A DNA stretch of 64,000 nt, taken from positions 2,604,001 through 2,668,000 of the forward strand of contig NZ_CP079865.1 in the NCBI RefSeq assembly GCF_025263565.1. Direction: 5' to 3'. A program made the translations under genes and the position numbers. The stretch's first letter is position 1. Each line of letters begins with the position of its first letter. This DNA comes from Mycobacterium sp. SMC-8. GTDB taxonomy: Bacteria > Actinomycetota > Actinomycetes > Mycobacteriales > Mycobacteriaceae. The notes beneath the pieces are model-generated. The model searched no databases. It saw only the letters and a list, made by a program, of their open reading frames with translations, and had not been told where the DNA came from. This document shows, piece after piece, positions 1-9,143 of the stretch.

Positions 1-2843
1 GCATCGCCAGCCTCGGCGGCGCCACCCTGGACAACGAAGAGAACTATCTGATCAAGAAGCTGTTCACCGCGCTGGGCGCCCTCCAGATCGAGAACCAGGC
101 GCGTATTTGACACAGCGCCACGGTTCCCGGTCTGGGAGCCTCCTTCGGTCGCGGCGGGGCGACGGACTACCAGCAGGATCTCGTCAACTCGGACTTCATC
201 GTCATCATGGGCTCCAACATGGCCGAAGCTCATCCGGTGGGATTCCAGTGGGTGATGGAGGCCAAGGCGCGGGGCACCGGCGTCGTGCACATCGACCCGC
301 GGTTCACCCGCACCAGCGCGCTCGCCGACCGGCACGTGCCGCTGCGCGCCGGAAGTGACATCGCGTTCCTCGGCGGCGTCATCAACTACATCCTGAGCAA
401 CGAGCTGGAGTTTCGCGAGTACGTCACCGCGTACACCAACGCGCCGTTCCTCGTCGACGAACGCTTCGCCGACACCGAGGATCTCGACGGTCTGTTCTCC
501 GGCTACGACGACGTGACCGCCTCCTACGACCCGTCGACGTGGCAATACCAGAACACCGGTGCGCAGGAGGGCGGCGCCGAGGCCAAGGAGCAGAGCGCCG
601 GTGACCGCTACGGGTCCGGCGGCCCGCCGATCGAAGGCGGCGCCGGCGACATCCCCAGCGATCCCACGCTGCAGCATCCCCGGTGCGTCTACCAGGTCCT
701 CAAGCGGCATTACGCCCGCTACACCCCGGAGATGGTCGAGCGGGCGTGCGGCATCCCCGCCGACGTGTTCCTCGAGGTGGCGCGCGCGTGGACGGAGAAC
801 TCAGGCCGCGAGAAGACCGCCGCGCTGGTGTATTCGGTTGGCTGGACTCAGCATTCGGTGGGCGCGCAGTTCATCCGGGCCGGGTCGATCATCCAGCTGC
901 TGCTCGGCAACATCGGCCGCCCCGGCGGCGGGGTGTTCGCGCTGCGCGGGCATGCCAGCATCCAGGGCTCGACCGACGTACCGACGCTGTTCAACCTGCT
1001 GCCCGGATACCTGGCGATGCCCCATGCCGGCGAGGAGACACTGGCCGACTACCTCGGCGGCATCAAGAGCCGAAACCAGAAGGGCTTCTGGCGCAATGCC
1101 GACACCTACATGGTGTCGCTGCTCAAGGAGTACTGGGGCGAGGCGGCCACCGCGGACAACGACTACTGCTTCGACTACCTGCCCCGCATCAACGGCGACC
1201 ACGGCACCTACCGCACCGTGATGGACATGGTCGACGGCAGGGTGTTCGGCTACTTCCTGCTCGGCCAGAACCCCGCGGTCGGGTCGGCGCACGGACGGCT
1301 GCAGCGGCTCGGCATGGCCAACCTCGACTGGCTGGTGGTGCGCGACCTCGTCGAGATCGAGAGCGCCACCTTCTGGAAGGACGGACCCGAGATCGAGACC
1401 GGCGAGGTCTCGCCGCAGACCTGCCGCACCGAGGTGTTCCTGCTCCCGGCTGCGTCGCACGTCGAGAAGGCCGGCACGTTCACCCAGACCCAGCGCATGC
1501 TGCAGTGGCGGGAGCAGGCCGTGCAACCGCCGGGCGACGCGCGCAGCGAGCTGTGGTTCTTCTACCATCTGGGCCGCATCCTGCGCGAAAAGCTGGCCGC
1601 CTCAACCGATCCCCGTGACCGGCCGCTGCTGGACCTGTGGTGGGACTACGAACTCGACGGTGACGAGCCGTCCGCTGCGGACGTGCTGCGCCGCATCAAC
1701 GGTGTGGACCTGACCACCGGCCGGGCGGTGAACAGTTACACCGAACTTCAGGCCGACGGCTCCACCGCGTGCGGCTGCTGGATCTACAGCGGGGTGTACG
1801 CCGACGAGGTGAACCAGGCCGCCCGCCGAAAACCGCACACCGAACACCGCCGGCAGAGCCGGCAATCAGACGAGGGCCCCTACGACCACGAGTGGGGCTG
1901 GACGTGGCCGCTGAACCGGCGCGTGCTCTACAACCGGGCGTCGGCCGATCCGCAGGGCCGGCCGTGGAGCGACCGCAAGAAACTGGTGTGGTGGGATCCG
2001 GACAAGGGGGAGGCCGGCGAGTGGACCGGGCACGACGTCCCCGATTTCGAGAAGACCAAACCGCCGGACTACTATCCCGAGCCCGGCGCGGTCGGTGTGG
2101 AGGCGCTGCGCGGCGACGACGCGTTCGTGATGCAGGCCGACGGCAAGGGGTGGCTGTTCGCGCCGAACGGGGTGGTCGACGGCCCGCTGCCGACGCACTA
2201 CGAGCCGCACGAGTCCCCGGTGCGCAACCCGCTGTATCAGCAGCAGAGTAATCCGGCGCGCAAAGTGTATGGGCGAGCCGACAATCCGTCGAACCCGTCC
2301 TGGCCGGACGCGCACGGGGAGGTGTTCCCGTTCGTGTTCACCGCGGCCCGGCTGACCGAGCATCACACCGCCGGCGGGATGAGTCGGCAGCTGCCGTACC
2401 TGGCCGAGCTGCAGCCGGCGCTGTTCGTCGAGGTGTCACCCGAACTGGCGCGGGTCCGCGGATTGACGCACATGGACTGGGCGCACGTGGTGACCAGCCG
2501 CGCCGCCGTCGACGCCCGGGTGTTCGTCACCGACCGGATGCGCCCGCTGCACGTCGAAAACCGTGTGGTGCACCAGATCTGGTTGCCGTACCACTGGGGC
2601 CACGCGGGCCTGGTCGACGGCGACGTCGTCAACGATCTGCTCGGTGTCGTCGCGGACCCGAACGTCTTCATCCAGGAGAGCAAGGTCGCCACCTGTGACA
2701 TCCAGCCCGGCCGCCGCCCGCGTGGCCCGCTGCTGCTGGAGTACCTGCGCGAATACCGCGACCGCGCGCATATCACCCCGTCGACCGGCACCGTTCTGGA
2801 CACCACCGCGCCGTCGCGCGGCCACACTGAGGAGGCGCCATGA
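1..2843 (+). CDS. fdhA: Formate dehydrogenase alpha subunit, selenocysteine-containing (5' partial)
   Basis: This is the catalytic subunit of a membrane-associated formate dehydrogenase, oxidising formate to CO2 at a molybdenum or tungsten bis-MGD centre. The reading frame enters from the left edge (first full codon at 3) and continues through an in-frame TGA at 108-110. Translation around it gives NQARI-U-HSATVPGL, the FDH active-site signature in which Sec (U) is followed by a conserved His. The downstream sequence keeps the molybdopterin oxidoreductase fold (FGRGGATDY, GSNMAEAHPVGFQW, and a C-terminal dinucleotide-binding part with TAARLTEHHTAGGMSRQ). About 946 residues are present. By comparison with E. 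coli FdnG, where Sec is near residue 196, roughly 160 N-terminal residues lie outside the window. The stop overlaps the next start by 4 bp. The ATG at 207 is an internal Met, not the start. Family and Sec reading are confident; the metal is not visible. Confidence 0.93.
108..140 (+). promoter_or_regulatory. Selenocysteine UGA codon and bacterial SECIS hairpin
   Basis: The TGA at 108-110 is followed 11 nt later by a hairpin inside the coding sequence. The stem GGTTCCC (122-128) pairs with GGGAGCC (134-140): 7 pairs, one of them G-U. The five-base loop is GGTCT. From memory of E. coli fdhF, its SECIS has the same GGUCU apical element that SelB recognises, at a similar distance from UGA. This is strong evidence for programmed Sec insertion. 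It requires SelA, SelB, SelC and SelD elsewhere in the genome. Confidence 0.9.
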
Positions 2844-3772
2844 GCACCAGCGGGAAGCGCGGCCGATCGCGCGTCGGACCCACCAGTTTCTACGGGCCGC
2901 TCGACGACGTGGCCGCTGACGCCGGCTACGACGAGCACCCGCCGCGGGTCGGCTTCTTCACCGACACGTCGGTGTGCATCGGGTGCAAGGCGTGCGAAGT
3001 GGCGTGCAAGGAATGGAACGACGTGCCCGTCTCAGGAGATGGGGACGGGTTCGACCTGCTCGGCATGTCGTTCGACAACACCGGCAACCTCGGCGCGAAC
3101 TCGTGGCGGCATGTGGCGTTCATCGAGCAACCTGGCCACCCAGTCGAGGATCTGGGGATGCCGGGCTTCGAACGTCCCGGGGATGCGACCGGCGCCGAGA
3201 CCCGGCAGGACTTCCGCTGGCTGATGGCTTCGGACGTGTGCAAGCACTGCACGCACGCCGGCTGCCTGGATGTCTGCCCGACCGGCGCGTTGTTCCGCAC
3301 CGAGTTCTCGACAGTCGTTGTGCAGCAGGACATTTGTAACGGGTGCGGGTACTGCGTGTCCGGGTGCCCGTACGGGGTGATCGAACGCCGTGAAGGCGAC
3401 GGCCGGGCCTGGAAATGCACGCTGTGCTACGACCGGCTGCACGACGGTCTGGAACCGGCCTGCGCGAAAGCCTGCCCGACGGACTCCATCCAGTTCGGGG
3501 TGCTCGACGAGCTCCGCGAGCGCGCCGCGCTGCGCATCGACGAATTGCACGAGCGCGGGGTGACCGAGGCGCGGCTGTACGGGCACGACCCCGGCGACGG
3601 CGTCGGCGGGGACGGCGCTTTCTTCCTGCTGCTCGACGAACCGGAAGTGTATGGGCTGCCGCCGGATCCGGTGGTTCCCACCCGCGATGCCGGTGCGATG
3701 TGGCGCTACGCCGGGATCGCGGCGTCGGCCCTGGTCGGGGTCGTGGTGTCGGCGTTTGTGGGGCGCTCATGA
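2840..3772 (+). CDS. fdhB: Formate dehydrogenase iron-sulfur (beta) subunit
   Basis: This 310-residue electron-transfer subunit should carry electrons from the selenoprotein to the membrane subunit. Four [4Fe-4S] cysteine sets are visible: C46/49/52/56 (CIGCKACEVAC), C134/137/142/146 (CKHCTHAGCLDVC), C166/169/172/176 (CNGCGYCVSGC) and C193/196/208/212. The C-terminus (about 289-307) is a single hydrophobic segment that could anchor it to the membrane, as in FdnH-type beta subunits. The ATG overlaps the alpha-subunit TGA (ATGA), and the gene ends in another 4-bp overlap with the NrfD-like gene, so the three subunits are translationally coupled. No unusual residues were seen. Confidence 0.93.
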   Translation: MSTSGKRGRSRVGPTSFYGPLDDVAADAGYDEHPPRVGFFTDTSVCIGCKACEVACKEWNDVPVSGDGDGFDLLGMSFDNTGNLGANSWRHVAFIEQPGHPVEDLGMPGFERPGDATGAETRQDFRWLMASDVCKHCTHAGCLDVCPTGALFRTEFSTVVVQQDICNGCGYCVSGCPYGVIERREGDGRAWKCTLCYDRLHDGLEPACAKACPTDSIQFGVLDELRERAALRIDELHERGVTEARLYGHDPGDGVGGDGAFFLLLDEPEVYGLPPDPVVPTRDAGAMWRYAGIAASALVGVVVSAFVGRS

Positions 3773-4710
3773 AGGAAAAGCGCGGCGACATGGCCGTCCC
3801 GCCCGCTGATTTCCGGTCATACTACGGCCGGCAGATCCTCAAGACGCCGGTGTGGAACTGGATGATCGCGGCGTACCTGTTCGCCGGCGGGTTGTCGGCG
3901 GGCTCGGCGCTGCTGGCCGCAGGGGCCGACCTGACCGGACGCCGGCGGCTGCGGAAGGTGTCCCGGCTCGGTGCACTGGCGGGCCTGTTGGCCGGCCTGT
4001 GTTTCCTGATCGGCGACCTGGGCCGGCCCGGGCGGTTCCATCACATGCTGCGGGTGGCCAAGCCGACTTCCCCGATGAGCGTGGGCACCTGGATCCTGTT
4101 CGGCTACGGCCCGGGCGCAGGCATCGCCGCCGCCGCGGAGCTGATGCCGCGTCGTCTGCGGCGAACCTGGTTGGGCCGCCTGGTTTCTCGGCTGGCCCGG
4201 CCTGCCGGACTGGAAGCCGCCGCGGTGGCGCCGGGTCTGGCGGCATACACGGCGGTGCTGTTGTCGCACACCGCGGTCCCGGCCTGGAACGAGGCGCACC
4301 CGTATCTGCCGTTCATTTTCACCGGTTCGGCCGCGGCCGGCGGCGGCGGCCTGGGCATGCTGCTGGCGCCGGTGGCGGAGAGCGGTCCGGCGCGGCGAAT
4401 GGCGGCGACGGGCGCGGTGCTGGAGGTGGCGGCGTCGCGCACCATGGAGCGCCGGCTGGGACTGGCCGGCGAGGCCTACACCACCGGCCGGCCGCACACG
4501 CTGAGGCGGGCCTCTGAGGTCCTGACCTTTGCCGGGGCCGTCGGCGCGGTGGTGTCGGGCCGGCGCCGCTGGGCCGTCGCGCTGTCGGGGGCGGCGCTGC
4601 TCGCCGGCGCGGCGCTACAACGGTCCGGGGTGTTCGAAGCGGGCGTGGCCTCGACGAAGGACCCGAAGTACGTGGTGGTGCCGCAGCGGGAGCGTCTCGA
4701 CGCGCGCTGA
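3769..4710 (+). CDS. NrfD/PsrC-family membrane subunit of formate dehydrogenase
   Basis: This 313-residue hydrophobic protein has several membrane helices. Early segments (IAAYLFAGGLSAGSALLAAG and LAGLLAGLCFLIGDLGRPGRF) are typical of the NrfD/polysulfide-reductase membrane subunit family (PF03916), which passes electrons to menaquinone without haem. It replaces the cytochrome b gamma subunit of classical FDH-N enzymes. The start ATG at 3769 overlaps the beta-subunit stop; a second Met at 3790 is possible. The C-terminal stretch TKDPKYVVVPQRERL is soluble and follows the last helix. Context makes it the quinone-side anchor of this formate dehydrogenase; the quinone is inferred from mycobacterial physiology. 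Confidence 0.88.
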   Translation: MKEKRGDMAVPPADFRSYYGRQILKTPVWNWMIAAYLFAGGLSAGSALLAAGADLTGRRRLRKVSRLGALAGLLAGLCFLIGDLGRPGRFHHMLRVAKPTSPMSVGTWILFGYGPGAGIAAAAELMPRRLRRTWLGRLVSRLARPAGLEAAAVAPGLAAYTAVLLSHTAVPAWNEAHPYLPFIFTGSAAAGGGGLGMLLAPVAESGPARRMAATGAVLEVAASRTMERRLGLAGEAYTTGRPHTLRRASEVLTFAGAVGAVVSGRRRWAVALSGAALLAGAALQRSGVFEAGVASTKDPKYVVVPQRERLDAR

Positions 4711-4745
4711 CGTCTAACCCCGCGTTTTCGGGGAACAGACGGTCT

Positions 4746-5674
4746 GTGGAATTCGAATGTGCAGTCGTCGGTGGCGGCGCGGCCGGCCTGAGCGCGGCCT
4801 TGGTGCTGGGCCGGGCCCGGCGCACCACGATCGTCCTCGACGCCGACGACCCGAGCAATCGCGCGGCCCCGGTGATCGGTGGGCTGCTCGGCTACGACCG
4901 GCGCCCGCCCGACGAGTTCTACGCGGCCGGGCGCGACGAGCTCACGGAGTATCCGAGCGTGCAGTACCGGCGCGCGGAGGTGCTGGGCGGGCGAGCGGTC
5001 GACCGCGGGTTCGTCCTCGACGTCGACGACGGCAGCCAGGTGCACGCGCGGCGGGTGCTGCTCGCGACGGGCATGGCGTACGCGCCGCCGCAGTTGCCCG
5101 GGCTGCCCGAGCTGTGGGGCACCTCGGTCTTCCAGTGCCCGTTCTGCCACGGCTGGGAGGTGCGCGACACCCGGCTGGCCGCGCTGGCCTCCGGGGAGCA
5201 GGGAGTGCACACCGCGCTGATGCTGCGCGGCTGGAGCGACGACGTGGTGCTGCTGACCGACGGACAATCGCAGCTCGGCCCCGACGACCAGCGGCTGCTG
5301 CACGATGCCGGCGTGACTGTCGACGACCGGCGCGTCGTCGAATTGATCGGTACGGAAGGTCAATTGGAGAGCATCGCGTTCGCGGACGGGACCCGGTTGG
5401 AGCGGGACGGGCTGCTGGTCGAGGCGCCGGTGCGGCAGCGGTCGCCACTGGCCGCACAGCTGGGCGCGACGTGCACGCCGGGCCCGTTGGGCACCGAACC
5501 GCTGACGGTCGACACGATCTCGCGGACCAGTGCGGGAGGGTGTTCGCCGCCGGCGACGTCTGCACCCAGCAGCCACACATCGCCGGCGCAATCGCGTCGG
5601 GCTCGCAGGCGGCGATGATCATCGTGCAGAGCCTACTGGCCGATCAGTTCGGGTTGCCGTATCCGCCGGAGTAG
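4746..5674 (+). pseudogene. Thioredoxin-reductase-like FAD/NAD(P) oxidoreductase, frameshifted near its 3' end
   Basis: From a GTG at 4746 the product begins with an FAD-binding Rossmann motif (VVGGGAAGLSAALVLGRA). It carries FQCPFCHGWE, the CxxC signature of actinobacterial thioredoxin-reductase-like flavoproteins. The frame is continuous to about 5537 (TISRTSAGG), where the expected C-terminal motif VFAAGDVCTQQPHIAGA continues in another frame and ends at 5674 with LPYPPE. Adding one G to the run at 5536-5540 (GGAGGG-TGTTC) restores the reading, so a single base is missing. Read as given, the protein would stop at 5618 with an unrelated Arg-rich tail and lose the second half of its FAD site. 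It is either a homopolymer sequencing error or a recent inactivating mutation. It starts 35 bp after the FDH operon. Confidence 0.85.
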
Positions 5675-5695
5675 CGAGATCGGTACCCTCTGTCG

Positions 5696-6241
5696 GTGGC
5701 GGACACGGTGTGGGAATTGGATTCCTCCGACGGTGAGCTTCGGCTGAGAACGGGTGTGACGGGCCCGGCGGCGAAGATGGGTCACCGGCTGACCATCGCG
5801 ATGACGTGGCGGGCCACCGTGCAGTGGGCAGGTGACGAGCCGGCCTCGGTGCAGCTGACGGTGGACGTCGGGAGCCTGGCGGTGCTGGGCGGCCAGGGTG
5901 GCGTCGCCGGACTGTCCGGCCCGGAGAAGGCACTGGCACGCTCCAACGCACTGAAGATCTTGGATGCGAAACGGTTCCCGCACATTGTTTTTCGGACTGA
6001 GTCGGTGGAGCGGGCCGACCTCGGCTACCGGTTGACCGGCAGGCTGGAGATCCACGGCAAGGTCCGCGACCGGGTGGTGGAGCTCCGGGTCGAGGAGGTG
6101 GGCGACCGCTGGCGGATGTCGTGCCAGGAGACGGTGCGTCATTCCGATTTCGGTCTCAAGCCCTATTCGATGATGATGGGCGCGATGAAAGTCGCCGACG
6201 AGGTGACGGTGTCGTTCACCGCGGAGCGCAAGCGCGGGTGA
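5696..6241 (+). CDS. YceI-family lipid-binding-like protein
   Basis: This 181-residue protein starts at GTG 5696. It matches the YceI family (PF04264, lipocalin-like beta barrel): an N-terminal WELDSSDGELRLRTG strand, LDAKRFPHIVFRTESVE in the middle and LTGRLEIHGKVRDRVVEL. No signal peptide is visible, so it is probably cytoplasmic. YceI proteins bind isoprenoid-type amphiphiles; the ligand here is unknown. It ends on a strong hairpin overlapping its stop codon. The 21-bp gap to the frameshifted oxidoreductase suggests possible co-transcription with it. Confidence 0.85.
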   Translation: MADTVWELDSSDGELRLRTGVTGPAAKMGHRLTIAMTWRATVQWAGDEPASVQLTVDVGSLAVLGGQGGVAGLSGPEKALARSNALKILDAKRFPHIVFRTESVERADLGYRLTGRLEIHGKVRDRVVELRVEEVGDRWRMSCQETVRHSDFGLKPYSMMMGAMKVADEVTVSFTAERKRG

Positions 6242-6267
6242 GGCTCGCAGCCGAAACGCGAGCCTCA
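6239..6267 (+). terminator. Hairpin terminator after the YceI gene
   Basis: TGAGGCTCGC (6239-6248) and GCGAGCCTCA (6258-6267) form a perfect 10-bp stem with a 9-base loop. The stem begins with the stop codon itself. There is no T-tract, as is common in mycobacteria. It also lies downstream of the convergent MFS gene and may serve both strands. Confidence 0.7.
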
Positions 6268-6292
6268 TGCATCGCTGTCCCGACGCTGTGGA

Positions 6293-6357
6293 CGAGATCG
6301 ACGTGAGGGCTGTTGCTGTCGCCGTGCCGGGTGTCCACGACCGTGGTGTCGATCTCG
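6293..6357. repeat. Intergenic inverted repeat between YceI and MFS genes
   Basis: CGAGATCGAC (6293-6302) and GTCGATCTCG (6348-6357) are perfect inverted 10-mers separated by 45 bases. The structure lies between two convergent genes, close to the MFS stop codon at 6373. It may act as a second terminator or be a copy of a dispersed element; no second copy was recognised in this window. Confidence 0.5.
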
Positions 6358-6372
6358 CGTTCAGTGTGTGAA

Positions 6373-7977
6373 TCAGTCGAGTTCGCGCACCGCGAGGTAG
6401 TGCTGGGAGACCGCCGGGCCTTCGGTGTAGCGCTCGACGTTCTGCTCGATGAGCTGGTCCTGCGCGGTGAGCCGGGTGTAATGCTGGTGCATGTGCTCGC
6501 CCCAGGAGCGCACGATGAACGTCTCCACGAACGTCGACTCCTGTTCCACGCTGCGGAAGAGTCGCCACAGCGACGCCCCGGTGCGCTGCCGGGACCGGCC
6601 CAGCACCGCCATCGCGGCCAGGAACGCCTCCTCGTTCTCCGGTGCCACCCGGTAGGAGGTGATCACCAGCACCGGCCCGTCGAGCGGCTCGGGTTCGAAG
6701 AGCAGCGTCGGCTCCGGCCAGTGCGACGACGGCGTCAGATCGAGATTGCCGGTGCTGGCGTGCAGCGGCCACCACAGCAGGGACAGACCGCAGAGCACGA
6801 GCAGCGTCATGCTCACCAGCAGGCTGGTGACACTGCTGGTGGCTCCGGCGAGCACACCCCACACCAGCGACCCGATCGCCTGACCGCCCATGAAGACCAG
6901 CTGATACACCGACAACCCGCGGGCGCGCACCCATCGCGGCAGGCTGAGCTGCATTGACGCATTGAGCGTGGACAGCGTCAGCAGCCATGCGGCGCCGCCG
7001 ACCACCAGCCCCGCCACCACGGCGGCGACGTTGTGCACCAGCGCGAGCACCCCGGTGGCGACGGCGAACCCGGCCGCACCGACGATGAGCAACACGTTCT
7101 GGCCGAACCGGGCCCGCAGCCGCGACAACGCGAACGCACCGAGAACCGCGCCGACCCCGAGCGCACCGAGCAGCACACCATAGCCGGCCGAGCCGAGGCC
7201 GAGCTGGTCGCGGGCGATCACCGGCAGCAGCGCCCACACCGCGCTGGCGGGGGCGATGAACAGCACGGTCCGCAGCAGGATGCGGCGCACGACCGGGGAG
7301 CTGCGGATGTAGCGGCCGCCGGCGCTGAGCGCGGCCAGCGCCCGCTCGGGCGGGAAGTCGCTCTGCTCCGGCGGACGCCGCCACGAGACGAGCACCAGCA
7401 CGATCCCGACGAACGACACGGCGTTGAGGGCGAACACTATCGTCGGCCCGGCCACTGACACCAGTGCGCCGGCGATTGCCGGTCCGATCGCCCGGGCGCC
7501 GTTCATGCTCATGCTGCCCAACGCCGCTGCGGCCGGAATCTGATGCGGGGGAACGAGATCCGGCTGAATCGCCTGCCAGGCCGGTGCGGTGAGAGCCTGC
7601 CCGCATCCGATGAGGAACAGCAGCGTCAGCAGCACGGTCGGCGTGGTCAGCCCGGCACCGGTGAGGGTGGCGAGCAGGCCTACCCCGGCGGCCATCGCGC
7701 CCTGGGTGGCGATCAGCAGCCGGCGCCGGTCGACGAGGTCGGCCAGCACGCCGGACGGCAGCGCCAGCAGCATGACCGGCAGCGTGGTGGCGGTCTGCAC
7801 CAGCGGCACCAGGACCGCGGCGCGGGGATCGTCGACCAGCATCCATTGCGCGCCGACGGTCTGCATCCAGGTGCCGAGGTTCGAGACGAATTGCGCGATC
7901 CACAGTGCGCGGAAGATCGGCGATCGCAGCGGCGCCCATGTCGAGGTCGACTCTGTCGATGTCATCCGTCTCCCCAT
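6373..7977 (-). CDS. MFS transporter (EntS-like) with C-terminal monooxygenase-like domain
   Basis: This 534-residue protein has about twelve membrane segments. The motif LPSGVLADLVDRRRLL after helix 2 is the major-facilitator signature, and the family looks like MFS_3 (PF05977). After the last helix (about residue 410) there is a soluble tail of about 110 residues (VITSYRVAPENEEAFLAAM..FIVRSWGEHMHQHYTRLT) resembling an ABM/Dabb ferredoxin-like barrel, an arrangement known in this MFS group. The substrate cannot be read from sequence. The start is ATG 7977; an internal Met at 7965 has the better ribosome site (GGGGAG) and may be the real start. It lies downstream of the LLM oxidoreductase on the same strand, separated by 72 bp. 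Confidence 0.82.
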   Translation of the reverse strand: MGRRMTSTESTSTWAPLRSPIFRALWIAQFVSNLGTWMQTVGAQWMLVDDPRAAVLVPLVQTATTLPVMLLALPSGVLADLVDRRRLLIATQGAMAAGVGLLATLTGAGLTTPTVLLTLLFLIGCGQALTAPAWQAIQPDLVPPHQIPAAAALGSMSMNGARAIGPAIAGALVSVAGPTIVFALNAVSFVGIVLVLVSWRRPPEQSDFPPERALAALSAGGRYIRSSPVVRRILLRTVLFIAPASAVWALLPVIARDQLGLGSAGYGVLLGALGVGAVLGAFALSRLRARFGQNVLLIVGAAGFAVATGVLALVHNVAAVVAGLVVGGAAWLLTLSTLNASMQLSLPRWVRARGLSVYQLVFMGGQAIGSLVWGVLAGATSSVTSLLVSMTLLVLCGLSLLWWPLHASTGNLDLTPSSHWPEPTLLFEPEPLDGPVLVITSYRVAPENEEAFLAAMAVLGRSRQRTGASLWRLFRSVEQESTFVETFIVRSWGEHMHQHYTRLTAQDQLIEQNVERYTEGPAVSQHYLAVRELD

Positions 7978-8049
7978 ACCGGCTCCGTGGACACTGTAGG
8001 CCCGCGACTGCTTACCCGGCGAAGGGTGGGTTCACGCGTTGGGCTGCGT

Positions 8050-9117
8050 TCAGGCGCGGGATGCAGCGGCGGTCATGCCAGTCCCCGGTGGGGGCTGCAG
8101 GGTCAACCGTTGCGCGACAATGCCGTAGCGTTCGAAGCGCTCCGCGTCGGCCAGGGCGTTGTAGAGCACGATGCGGGTCGCGGTGGCGCCGTACCTGGCG
8201 GTGAGCGCGTCGGCCAGACCGTCCCACGTCGACTCGGTGGCGAACGTCGCGATGTGCTCGTCGGTGATCTGCGCGGCCATGCCCTGAAAGTCGCCGGCCT
8301 TCTGCTTCTCGCGGATGCGAGCCGTGGTGCCCTCGAAGCCGGCCTCGTCCCAGATGAACGCGTAGTTGGGTGTGCTGCCGTAAAAGCTCATGCTCGCCCG
8401 CACCAGTTCGCGCTCGCGATGCCGTTCCTCGTCGGAATCGCCGACGATCGTCATCACCGGCACGATCAGCGCCACCTCATGCGGTGATCGTCCCGACCTC
8501 GCAGCTCCCTCAGCAACTTTCGGAACGACGTGGCGCGCGATGTAGCCGGGCTCGCCGAGCGGATGCACATGCACCCCGTCGGACACCTCGCCGGCCATCC
8601 GCAGCATCCACGGGTTGACCGCGGCGATGTCGACCTTGGGATCCGGGGCGTCGATCGGGCCCGCGCTCCACTGCGGGGTGATGAAATCGAGCGTGTAGAA
8701 CTCGCCGTGATGGTCGAGGGTGCCTGTGCGGAACGCCGTGAAGCAGGCTTTGACCGCCAGCACGTAGTCCCGCAGCCGCGGACCGGGATGGGCGAACTCG
8801 GCGCCGTAGCGGCGGACCACATGGGTGCGGACCTGGGTGCCCAAACCCAGCCGGAAGTTGCCGCCCGTCGCCTCCTGGAGTTCCCACGCCGTCGCGGCGG
8901 TGACGAACGGGCTGCGCGGGAACGCCACCGCCACGCCCGTCGACAACTGCAGTCCCGGCGCCGCCTGCGCCGCCATCGCCGCGTTCAGGTAGGCGGTCCG
9001 GCCGGTTTCGGTGAACAGCAGCCCGTCGAAGCCGGCCTTCTGAGTGCGGCGTGCGAGATCGCCGGTCTGCAGGAGCGGCTGGGGAGTCGTCATCACGTCG
9101 ACATGCACCATCGGCAC
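8050..9117 (-). CDS. LLM-class F420-dependent oxidoreductase
   Basis: This 355-residue member of the luciferase-like monooxygenase superfamily (PF00296) resembles mycobacterial F420-dependent members. Features include FDGLLFTETGR near residue 35, the strand-loop LQLSTGVAVAFPRSPFVTA, and NFRLGLGTQVRTHVVRRYG, where LGLGTQ corresponds to the cofactor-binding region. The substrate is unknown. The start codon lies 26 bp after the end of the SMC-like gene on the same strand, so it could be transcribed with that operon although it has no known role in it. It occupies the place where a jetD nuclease gene would be expected in a complete Wadjet locus. Confidence 0.82.
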   Translation of the reverse strand: MPMVHVDVMTTPQPLLQTGDLARRTQKAGFDGLLFTETGRTAYLNAAMAAQAAPGLQLSTGVAVAFPRSPFVTAATAWELQEATGGNFRLGLGTQVRTHVVRRYGAEFAHPGPRLRDYVLAVKACFTAFRTGTLDHHGEFYTLDFITPQWSAGPIDAPDPKVDIAAVNPWMLRMAGEVSDGVHVHPLGEPGYIARHVVPKVAEGAARSGRSPHEVALIVPVMTIVGDSDEERHRERELVRASMSFYGSTPNYAFIWDEAGFEGTTARIREKQKAGDFQGMAAQITDEHIATFATESTWDGLADALTARYGATATRIVLYNALADAERFERYGIVAQRLTLQPPPGTGMTAAASRA

Positions 9118-9143
9118 CCTACGCAGAAAAGTCGTTCCCCGCG

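Noticed and set aside
207..2843. ATG at 207 as the start of the formate dehydrogenase alpha subunit
   Set aside because: The conserved active-site sequence lies upstream across an in-frame TGA, followed by a SECIS hairpin; starting at 207 would remove the Sec and the cofactor-binding half.
1..4710. Calling the formate dehydrogenase alpha gene a nonsense-mutated pseudogene
   Set aside because: The TGA is exactly at the known Sec site and is followed by a hairpin with the SelB-binding loop, while the rest of the frame and the operon are intact.
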